Assembly (NCBI GenBank): GCA_038106185.1
Contig: JAYODE010000068.1
Span: forward strand, 1 to 6,277
From: UBA4582 sp038106185
GTDB lineage: Bacteria; Pseudomonadota; Gammaproteobacteria; Pseudomonadales; Azotimanducaceae
Direction: 5' to 3'
DNA length: 6,277 bases
Below the pieces are notes generated by a model that saw only the letters and a program-made list of their open reading frames with translations, did not search any database and had not been told where the DNA came from. Below are positions 1-5,385 of this stretch, one piece after another. Positions within the stretch are counted from its first letter, which is position 1; the number at the start of each line of letters is the position of its first letter. The position numbers and the translations under genes were made by a program.

Positions 1-708
1 CAGATCGGACAGGATGTCACCGAACAGATTGGTGGTGACGATGACATCGAACCGGTGCGGGTTCATCACCAATTGCATGGCGCAGTTGTCGACAATCATC
101 TCTTCGCATTCGATCGCCGGGAACTCCTGTGCGACTTCGCGAGCGACATCCAGAAACAGACCCGAAGTTGATTTCATGATATTGGCTTTATGCACAACCG
201 TCACCTTGCGCCGCTTTAAGCGTTCGGCCAGTAAAAAGGCATGACGAAGGATACGCAGGCAGCCTTTGCGGGTCACGACGCTACGAAGCTCCGCCCGCTC
301 GCCGTCTTCGCTACGGATATGACCAATGCCAGAATACAGACCTTCCATGTTCTCGCGAACTATGAGGATATCAATGTCCGAATAGCGGGTCGTAGCGCCG
401 GGTATAGACAAGGTCGGCCGAACATTGGCAAACAGGTTGAAATGTTGGCGTAGAGAGACATTCACGGAGGTAAAGCCCTTGCCTATGGGGGTTGTGATCG
501 GGCCCTTGAGGGTAGCCGCACTGTGTTCTATCTTCTCCAGCGTCTCCTCAGGAATCAGATCCAGGCCCTGTTGCATGGCTGGCCCGCCAGCCAGGGCCTC
601 ATCAAATACCAGACCGACGTCGAGTGTCTTTAAGACCTTCAAGGTTGCATCCATGATTTCCGGGCCAATGCCGTCGCCGGGAATAACGGTAATAGGAATA
701 GTGGGCAT
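1..708 (-). CDS. NAD-type isocitrate dehydrogenase family protein, partial (C-terminus outside window)
   Basis: An open frame of 236 codons runs from an ATG at 708 off the left edge. The family (isocitrate/isopropylmalate dehydrogenases, cytosolic) oxidatively decarboxylates 2-hydroxy acids. Residues known to bind isocitrate in E. coli ICDH all have visible counterparts: S81, N83 and R87 in the segment TSVNVSLRQ, R97 (NVRP), R118 (VREN), Y125, the catalytic lysine K174 in HKANIMK, and acidic residues D207, D231 and D235. The Ser-x-Asn pair favours isocitrate over isopropylmalate. The N-terminus (TVIPGDGIGPE) is the usual start of the family. No strong Shine-Dalgarno precedes it, but no better in-frame start is seen. 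Relatives of this short, eukaryote-IDH3-like type have about 335 residues, so roughly 100 are missing, including the region that sets NAD versus NADP use. Tartrate or homoisocitrate dehydrogenase remains possible. It is divergent from the gene at 811. Confidence 0.88.
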   Translation of the reverse strand, partial: MPTIPITVIPGDGIGPEIMDATLKVLKTLDVGLVFDEALAGGPAMQQGLDLIPEETLEKIEHSAATLKGPITTPIGKGFTSVNVSLRQHFNLFANVRPTLSIPGATTRYSDIDILIVRENMEGLYSGIGHIRSEDGERAELRSVVTRKGCLRILRHAFLLAERLKRRKVTVVHKANIMKSTSGLFLDVAREVAQEFPAIECEEMIVDNCAMQLVMNPHRFDVIVTTNLFGDILSDL

Positions 709-810
709 GCGCAGGTCTGCCAGATTGAGTTGCCGACATGTTACCATAGCGACGCGTTACGCGCTGTGCTAGCGTTAAAGCTGTTAACCGATTGATACGA
801 GAATGATGCG
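709..810. promoter_or_regulatory. Divergent intergenic region with small palindrome
   Basis: These 102 bases separate the divergent starts of the isocitrate dehydrogenase and the formaldehyde dehydrogenase, so both promoters must lie here or overlap the genes. A palindrome CGCGT-T-ACGCG lies at 753-763 and could be an operator. I see no convincing -35/-10 pair on either strand. The ribosome binding site for the gene at 811 is weak (GAG at 799-801). Confidence 0.4.
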
Positions 811-2075
811 ATGAAAACACGAGCTGCTGTGGCGTTTGCCGCAGGTCAACCCCTTCAAATCGTTGATGTCGACTTGGAAGGTCCTCGCGATGGTGAGGTA
901 CTGGTGGAAATGAAAGCGTCCGGCGTGTGTCATACGGACGCGTTTACGCTGTCTGGAGATGATCCTGAAGGCGCATTTCCGGCGATACTCGGTCACGAGG
1001 GTGCTGGCGTTGTGGTAGAAGTGGGCCCAAACGTCAAACATCTGCGAGTCGGCGATCACGTCATTCCTTTGTATACACCTGAGTGTCGCGAGTGTGACTT
1101 CTGCCTGCATCCTAAGACTAACCTTTGTCAGGCGATTCGAGAGACACAAGGCCGCGGTGTGATGCCGGATGGTACCAGCCGCTTTTCTTATCAGGGCAAA
1201 CCGATTCTGCACTATATGGGCTGCTCGACATTCTCCAACTATTCGGTACTGCCAGAGATTGCACTGGCAAAGATTCGGCAAGATGCGCCCTTTGACAAGG
1301 TGTGTTATATCGGCTGTGGCGTTACCACCGGTATCGGTGCTGTGGCTTTCACCATGAAGGTGGAAGCGGGTTCCACCGTCGCCGTATTTGGGCTGGGTGG
1401 TATTGGCCTGAATGTGATCCAGGGCGCAAAACTGGTGGGTGCAACTCGTATTATCGGTGTCGATATCAATCCGTCAAAAGTCGCCTTGGCAACCCAATTT
1501 GGCATGACTGACTTCGTTAATCCGAAGGAGCACAAGGATGTCACGGCCACCCTGATCGAAATGACCGGCGGCGGAGTGGACTACAGTTTTGAGTGTATCG
1601 GCAATGTCCATACCATGCGTCAGGCATTGGAATGTACCCACAAGGGCTGGGGCCAGAGTTGTATCATTGGAGTAGCCGGCGCCGGTCAGGAAATTTCGAC
1701 CCGACCTTTTCAGCTGGTCACAGGTCGATCTTGGCGAGGTACGGCGTTTGGCGGTGCAAGAGGACGTACCGATGTGCCGAGGATCGTCGATTGGTATATG
1801 GACAAGAAGATTAATATCGATGACCTGATCACTCACACCATGCCTCTGACAGATATCAACCGTGCCTTTGATCTGATGCATGCCGGTGAAAGCATCCGCT
1901 CCGTCGTCCTTTANNNNNNNNNNNNNNNNNNNNNNNNNNNNNNNNNNNNNNNNNNNNNNNNNNNNNNNNNNNNNNNNNNNNNNNNNNNNNNNNNNNNNNN
2001 NNNNNNNNNNNNNACCGTGCCTTTGATCTGATGCATGCCGGTGAAAGCATCCGCTCCGTCGTCCTTTATTCATAG
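811..2075 (+). CDS. frmA: S-(hydroxymethyl)glutathione dehydrogenase / class III alcohol dehydrogenase (split by an artificial assembly gap)
   Basis: This cytosolic zinc enzyme oxidises the adduct of formaldehyde and glutathione to S-formylglutathione with NAD+, the first step of glutathione-dependent formaldehyde detoxification; it can also reduce S-nitrosoglutathione. Catalytic zinc ligands are C40, H62 (GHEGAG) and C169 (GCGV). Structural zinc ligands are C92, C95, C98 and C106. The Rossmann motif GLGGIG is at 194-199 with D218 for NAD, and R110 matches the glutathione-binding arginine of class III enzymes. The reading frame appears to continue to 2031, but that end is false: it passes through 100 Ns and reads the repeated flank out of frame. 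Dropping 1914-2068 gives an ending SVVLYS and stop TAG at 2073-2075, a 369-residue protein, the same length as E. coli FrmA. The start at 811 fits the family N-terminus (MKTRAAVAF). No S-formylglutathione hydrolase gene follows; the next gene converges. Confidence 0.95.
1859..1913 (+). repeat. 55-base left copy of contig-end overlap
   Basis: These 55 bases are identical to 2014-2068 on the other side of the N run. They encode the end of the dehydrogenase. The exact length and identity point to a k-mer overlap between two assembly contigs, not a biological duplication. Confidence 0.95.
1914..2013. other. Assembly gap of exactly 100 N
   Basis: The run holds exactly 100 undetermined bases, the usual placeholder for a scaffold gap of unknown size. 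The flanks overlap perfectly by 55 bases and the gene closes in frame when they are merged, so the true gap size is probably minus 55 bases and no sequence is missing. Confidence 0.95.
2014..2068 (+). repeat. 55-base right copy of contig-end overlap
   Basis: Exact copy of 1859-1913. It should be merged with that copy. The bases after it (2069-2075) supply the true last codons and stop of the formaldehyde dehydrogenase. Confidence 0.95.
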
Positions 2076-2173
2076 ATTCGTGGCTTTGCGCCAAGGGCGC
2101 AAAACATGAATGCCGAGAGGCGAGATTCGTGGTTTGGCGCCAAGGGCGCAAAATATAATTGCCGACAGGCGAA
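2076..2173 (+). repeat. Two tandem copies of a 49-base hairpin repeat
   Basis: Unit 1 (2076-2124) and unit 2 (2125-2173) both begin ATTCGTGG, carry a GCGCC-AAG-GGCGC stem-loop core, and end with GCCGA-AGGCGA-like boxes. Unit 1 has a perfect 8-pair stem TTTGCGCC/GGCGCAAA with loop AAG at 2085-2103. In unit 2 a T-to-G change breaks the outer stem and creates the 10-base palindrome TTGGCGCCAA (2134-2143). A third, inverted copy lies at 3523-3567. The array starts directly after the stop codon of the dehydrogenase and sits between convergent genes. The unit 1 hairpin could help end transcription, but no T-run follows on either strand. The arrangement resembles REP-type intergenic repeats. Confidence 0.8.
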
Positions 2174-2242
2174 GCAATCCCGAATCTCGGTACTCAATGA
2201 CTCAAGTAACCCGCGACTCAATCAGCCTTTGTCAAAATAAAC
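2174..2242. other. Rest of convergent spacer with repeat fragment
   Basis: The remainder of the spacer before the CoA-transferase stop codon holds CGAATCTCG at 2181-2189, the reverse complement of CGAGATTCG at the join of the two repeat units (2121-2129). It looks like the inverted end of another, decayed unit. Three GACTCAA-like words follow. No gene is seen here. Confidence 0.4.
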
Positions 2243-3436
2243 TCACTCCACAACCCCGCTCGCCATCAATGCCTCAATCTCACCCCTGGAATAACCTAGC
2301 TCCAGCAAGATCTCGGCACTGTGTTCCCCTACGGCAGGTCCCGCATGATGGAAGTGATCAGGTGTGGGGCAGGCTGACAAGTTAATGGGCGAACGCACCA
2401 GGTTGATATCGCCCAAGACGGGATGCGGGGCGCTGCGGGTCATCTGCAGGTGTCGAGCCTGAGGGTCGTTGAACGCTTCACCAATAGTATAGATGGGCCC
2501 GCAGGGGACTCCGACGGCATTCAACCGCTCTACCAACTCGGCGGTCGTAAAGCCGCGAGTCAGGTGATTGACGTCTGTATTGAGTTGATCACGATGCCGG
2601 ATTCGATCAGCGCCTCTCTGATATTCGGGTCTTTCCAGCAGGTCCTGAGCGTCCAGCGCCTGACAGAAATTGACCCACATCTTGCCGGTACTGGCGGCCA
2701 GATTCACCTGGCCGTTCGCAGAATCAAAGACGCCCATGGGTACCTGAGTGGGATGAAAATTGCCCTGTTGCTCGGCAACTTCACCGGACATGGTGTAACG
2801 CGCACCCTGAAAATCGATCTTGCTCAGCATGGCTTCCAGCAGGGAAGTGTGGACCCACTGACCTTCACCGGTTTTGTCGCGGTGTATCAGTGCCAAGAGA
2901 ATCCCTTGGCCAAGAAACATGCCGGCACTGGTATCTGAAATCGCGATACCGACTCGCATGGGCCCTCGGCCCGGTTCGCCAGTGATGGACATCAGACCAC
3001 TGGTACCTTGAATAATCTGGTCGACACCGGGGCGGTGTCCATAGGGACCATCCTGACCAAAGCCAGAGATACTGGCGAGGATAATCTTAGGATTGATCGC
3101 TTTCAGGTCTTCGTATTCACAACCCAGTCGGGTTTTAACCTCTGATCGAAAGTTTTCTGCGACCACGTCGGCTTTTGCCACCAGTTGGTGGAACAAGACC
3201 TGGCCTGCACGACTTTTCAAATCGATGGCCAGGCCACGCTTGTTGCGGTGCAGGTTCTGATTGTCGGCGCCGTTGGTGGCGCCTGTGACTGACCCGCCGG
3301 AAGTATCCTTGCCCGCCGGTGGTTCAATGCGAATGACATTGGCCCCCCAGTCAGCCAGCAGGCGTACTGCCGTGGGACCCGCTCTGGCAATGGTCAGGTC
3401 AAGGACCGTGATGTGGGAGAGGGGAAGGTTTGGCAT
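2243..3436 (-). CDS. Class III CoA-transferase (CaiB/BaiF family)
   Basis: Enzymes of this family move coenzyme A between carboxylic acids through an aspartyl-CoA thioester, activating an acid for breakdown; a few members are racemases instead. The 397-residue protein has the expected length. The N-terminal Rossmann-like part shows ARAGPTAVRLLADWGANVIRIE (about 17-38), followed by NKRGLAIDLK (65-74), VVAENFR (91-97) and the glycine-rich SGFGQDGPYGHRPG (124-137). The catalytic aspartate is D168 in SDTSAGM, matching Asp169 of formyl-CoA transferase, and is followed by the family segment LIHRDKTGEGQ. A good ribosome binding site (GGAG, 7 bases from the ATG) supports the start. It lies downstream of the CMD-like gene on the same strand and may share its transcript, although the 176-base spacer is full of hairpins. 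Donor and acceptor acids cannot be told from sequence; formyl/oxalate, succinyl/itaconate, mesaconate and carnitine types are all possible. Confidence 0.9.
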   Translation of the reverse strand: MPNLPLSHITVLDLTIARAGPTAVRLLADWGANVIRIEPPAGKDTSGGSVTGATNGADNQNLHRNKRGLAIDLKSRAGQVLFHQLVAKADVVAENFRSEVKTRLGCEYEDLKAINPKIILASISGFGQDGPYGHRPGVDQIIQGTSGLMSITGEPGRGPMRVGIAISDTSAGMFLGQGILLALIHRDKTGEGQWVHTSLLEAMLSKIDFQGARYTMSGEVAEQQGNFHPTQVPMGVFDSANGQVNLAASTGKMWVNFCQALDAQDLLERPEYQRGADRIRHRDQLNTDVNHLTRGFTTAELVERLNAVGVPCGPIYTIGEAFNDPQARHLQMTRSAPHPVLGDINLVRSPINLSACPTPDHFHHAGPAVGEHSAEILLELGYSRGEIEALMASGVVE

Positions 3437-3612
3437 GATTTGGCTCCGATTTGGTCTTCACTGGCCACTGGGGGATCATGGCTGTCCGTGGACAGCCCCT
3501 CGATGTTTCGCGGCGCGAAAAACCTGCCGGCATTCATTGTTTGCGCCTGTGGCGCAAAGCCCCGAATCTCCTGCCGGCCGACCCGTTTTCGCCGACGGCG
3601 AAGTCCGTGTCG
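3437..3612. repeat. Hairpin-rich spacer (four stem-loops)
   Basis: The spacer between two same-strand genes holds four perfect stem-loops in about 125 bases: GGCTGTCC-GT-GGACAGCC (3480-3497), TTTCGC-GGC-GCGAAA (3506-3520), TTTGCGCC-TGT-GGCGCAAA (3540-3558) and TTCGCC-GAC-GGCGAA (3588-3602). Three have 3-base loops and A/T-closed GC stems, suggesting one family of elements. They could stabilise or attenuate the minus-strand transcript between the CMD-like gene and the CoA-transferase. No open reading frame of note is needed to explain the region. Confidence 0.75.
3523..3567 (-). repeat. Third, inverted copy of the hairpin repeat
   Basis: Read on the minus strand, 38 of 45 bases match unit 1 at 2076-2120. 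The perfect 8-pair stem is kept while the 3-base loop differs (ACA versus AAG). On the plus strand it is bounded by the direct 9-mers CCTGCCGGC at 3523-3531 and 3570-3578, which match the GCCG-AGG boxes at the unit ends near 2111 and 2161. Stem conservation with loop change suggests that the folded form matters. Confidence 0.75.
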
Positions 3613-4248
3613 TTAATCCACCGCGCGCATAAAATCCATTTTCTGCAGATCGTCTTCCGGTGCCGCTATTTCAGTGATGCGCTCATCGACATCATCATAT
3701 TCCAGGCGCAAAGCCCGGGTCATGGTCGCGTGCATCTCGTAGGTGCAGGTAATATAGGTCAGTTCCAGAATGGCCTCGTCTGACAAATTGGCCTTGAGCA
3801 CATCAAAGGTGCCATCGGCGACTCGCCCACCGGACAGAACCAGGTCGTCAGTGTAGGCGAGTACCGCCCGTTCCAGCGGACTGAACAGGTCGGTGCTCTG
3901 CCAGTGGGGTATGGCACTGATCTGCGCTTCAGAGTAGCCCACGGCCCTCAGTGACTTGCAGTGCTGAGAAAAGACGAACTGGCTCCCACGACTAAAACCG
4001 GCGCGCGACTGGCCTAGCTCGCGCAGTTTTGGGCTGATTTGTCGCTTCTTGCTTCGATAGAACTGAAATCCGGCGACGGCGTGGGCAAAACACTCTGGCA
4101 CCAGAGCAAAGACTGTCCACCAGTTGCCAGGTGTACCAGTGGCGGTACCCGGTTCTGCGACCGGATCTCGTTCACCGAACAGCGCATTGTAGTAGGGCAA
4201 TATGGCGGCATCGGCCTCGGCGCGGGACACTTGTCTGAGTCTGGGCAT
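3613..4248 (-). CDS. Carboxymuconolactone decarboxylase / AhpD-like family protein
   Basis: A 211-residue, probably cytosolic all-helical protein with a CMD/AhpD-like fold. The core helix-turn runs over about 72-100 (KLRELGQSR ... SQFVFSQHCKS), then LFSPLERAVLAYTDDLV (121-137) and a C-terminal helix region LSDEAILELTYITCTYEMHATMTRAL (155-180). Aligned with AhpD of Mycobacterium, E77 and H96 of the proton relay are present, but both redox cysteines are replaced (S89 and V92). A thiol peroxidase role is therefore unlikely; the only nearby cysteine is C97, after the histidine. CMD-like proteins of this kind occur in many degradation clusters as decarboxylases, isomerases or proteins of unknown role. 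A GGAG site 6 bases before the ATG supports the start. It is the first gene of the minus-strand pair and is divergent from the lyase gene. The exact function is unknown. Confidence 0.78.
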   Translation of the reverse strand: MPRLRQVSRAEADAAILPYYNALFGERDPVAEPGTATGTPGNWWTVFALVPECFAHAVAGFQFYRSKKRQISPKLRELGQSRAGFSRGSQFVFSQHCKSLRAVGYSEAQISAIPHWQSTDLFSPLERAVLAYTDDLVLSGGRVADGTFDVLKANLSDEAILELTYITCTYEMHATMTRALRLEYDDVDERITEIAAPEDDLQKMDFMRAVD

Positions 4249-4371
4249 GGTTTACTCCGGTCATCTGGTTGCATTGAATATATTCAGGAAAGCTTTCCTG
4301 GCTCCAGGCTTCAATGTACTGCTGACGGCGTCGTAATGGTAGTATGTCGGAAAAGCTTTCTGGATAAATTG
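4249..4371. promoter_or_regulatory. Divergent control region with abutting palindromes
   Basis: This 123-base region separates the divergent CMD-like and lyase genes. It holds TGAATATATTCA (4275-4286), the perfect 16-base palindrome CAGGAAAGCTTTCCTG (4285-4300) that overlaps it by two bases, and CCTGG-CT-CCAGG (4297-4308). A related half-conserved site, GGAAAAGCTTTCTGG, lies at 4349-4363; the two AAAGCTTT centres are 63 bases apart, close to six helical turns. The layout suits a dimeric regulator controlling both directions, possibly by looping. No regulator gene lies in the window and I cannot name its family. No clear -35/-10 pair is seen; TATATT at 4279-4284 is a possible -10 box for either direction. 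Confidence 0.5.
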
Positions 4372-5226
4372 ATGCTGAAACAACTGATCAATGCGAACGA
4401 TTACCTGGTCTTGCCCGGCGTCTATGATGGTCTATCGGCGCTGGTCGCGAGCCAGGCGGGTTTCAAGGCGCTGTATATGTCGGGCTTTGGGGTAGCTGCC
4501 AGTTTGCTGGGCAAGCCCGATATTGGCCTCGTGACGGCAACAGAAATGATTGAACGAGCGGCTCAGATAGTTGCTGCCGCGGGCACTCTGCCAGTGATCG
4601 CCGATGGTGATAATGGCTATGGTGGTGAGCTTAACGTCATGCGTCTTGTGCAGGCTTATGAGCGCGCAGGCGTAGCTGCTATTCAGCTCGAGGATCAAGT
4701 CATGCCAAAACGCTGCGGGCATATGGAAGGCAAGTCTGTAGTGCCTGTGGAAGAAGCAGTTCGCAAAATACGGGCCGCGGTTGCGGCAAGAACGAATCCG
4801 GAATTTTTAATCATAGCGCGCACCGACTCGCGAGCGACGCACGACCTGGATGAGGCGTTGAGTCGCGGTCATGGCATGCTGGCCGCCGGTGCTGATATTT
4901 TGTTTATCGAGGCGCCGCAAAGTCGAGCAGAGATGCAGATCATCGCCAGGACGTTTGCCGGCGTACCTCTGATTGCAAATATGGTGGAAGATGGAAAGAC
5001 GCCGGACTTACCGCCAGAAGAGCTGGCGGCAATGGGCTTTCGTCTGATTCTGCGCCCGGTCTCAGCGCTGCTGCGCCACGCACGTGTCCTGCAGCTGGCT
5101 TATGCCGAGTTGGCTGCCACGGGTGCGCTGGCTCGAGAGCAACCGCGATTGGCGTTTGCGGATTTCAACGAACTGGTAGGTCTGGCGGCGTTGCGGCAGC
5201 AGGTTGAGCAATTCAATGGTGCCTGA
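4372..5226 (+). CDS. Isocitrate lyase / PEP mutase superfamily lyase (2-methylisocitrate or dimethylmalate lyase-like)
   Basis: Members cleave or form C-C or P-C bonds next to a carboxylate with Mg2+, in a TIM barrel, usually as cytosolic tetramers. The 284-residue protein shows LPGVYDGLSA (14-23), YMSGFGVAASLLG (35-47), the metal motif DGDNGYGG (78-85), LEDQVMPKRCGHMEGK (106-121), IIARTDSR (147-154) and LRPVSALLR (227-235). Cysteine C115 in KRCGH is the catalytic acid of isocitrate and methylisocitrate lyases and is absent from PEP mutases and oxaloacetate decarboxylases, so a true C-C lyase is favoured. The metal motif has Asn81 where Thr is usual. The frame stays open upstream to 4039, but that part overlaps the divergent CMD-like gene. 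ATG 4372 (weak GGA site, 7 bases away) fits the family N-terminus; ATG 4336 would add 12 residues. The likely substrate is a substituted malate or isocitrate, not determined. The cyclase gene follows after 159 bases. Confidence 0.85.
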   Translation: MLKQLINANDYLVLPGVYDGLSALVASQAGFKALYMSGFGVAASLLGKPDIGLVTATEMIERAAQIVAAAGTLPVIADGDNGYGGELNVMRLVQAYERAGVAAIQLEDQVMPKRCGHMEGKSVVPVEEAVRKIRAAVAARTNPEFLIIARTDSRATHDLDEALSRGHGMLAAGADILFIEAPQSRAEMQIIARTFAGVPLIANMVEDGKTPDLPPEELAAMGFRLILRPVSALLRHARVLQLAYAELAATGALAREQPRLAFADFNELVGLAALRQQVEQFNGA

Positions 5227-5385
5227 ACCTGGCGGCCCGCAGCCCGAGACGCTATGCTGGAGCGAAATCAGCGTTAGATGGCGTGCGCTCTCTAATCTGC
5301 GCTCTCTAATCTGCGCTCTCTAATCTGCATCTTGGCTTTTGTGCAGAGGCGTAGCTAAGGCTAAAAAAACCAAGGGGTTAGAACC
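5227..5385 (+). other. Lyase-cyclase spacer
   Basis: This 159-base spacer contains the 14-base tandem repeat described separately and, near its end, a strong AAGGGG ribosome binding site (5372-5377), 8 bases before the cyclase ATG. No terminator hairpin with a T-run is seen after the lyase gene, so read-through into the cyclase gene is possible. Confidence 0.5.
5284..5325 (+). repeat. Three perfect tandem copies of a 14-base repeat
   Basis: TGCGCTCTCTAATC occurs three times without mismatch at 5284-5297, 5298-5311 and 5312-5325, followed by a partial TGC. Each unit contains TCTAAT, which matches the bacterial -10 consensus at five of six positions, but no matching -35 box is evident. The array lies about 60 bases before the cyclase start. 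Copy number could vary between strains. Confidence 0.9.

Noticed and set aside
602..820. 72-codon minus-strand frame across the divergent spacer
   Set aside because: Overlaps both real genes in another frame and looks like a low-complexity shadow translation.
784..1281. 165-codon minus-strand frame
   Set aside because: Antisense to the well-supported formaldehyde dehydrogenase; no recognisable family in the translation.
811..2031. Apparent 406-residue frame of the dehydrogenase ending TVPLI
   Set aside because: It reads through the 100 Ns and then out of frame through the duplicated flank; the true end is the TAG at 2073-2075.
2085..2103. Intrinsic terminator after the formaldehyde dehydrogenase
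   Set aside because: The stem is good, but no T-run follows on either strand, and the same hairpin occurs elsewhere as part of a repeat.
2423..2938. 171-codon plus-strand frame
   Set aside because: Antisense shadow of the CoA-transferase gene.
3261..3632. Plus-strand frames over 3261-3632 and 3451-3783
   Set aside because: They run antisense to the CoA-transferase start, through the hairpin spacer and into the CMD-like gene; no family features.
4039..4371. Upstream 111-codon extension of the lyase
   Set aside because: It overlaps the divergent CMD-like gene and lacks lyase similarity; the family N-terminus begins near 4372.
5284..5325. CRISPR-like array
   Set aside because: The 14-base units are directly adjacent with no spacers, so this is a simple tandem repeat.
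5332..5361. Promoter TTGGCT ... TAAGGC before the cyclase gene
   Set aside because: The -10 match is poor and the spacing (18) is not ideal; not enough to call.
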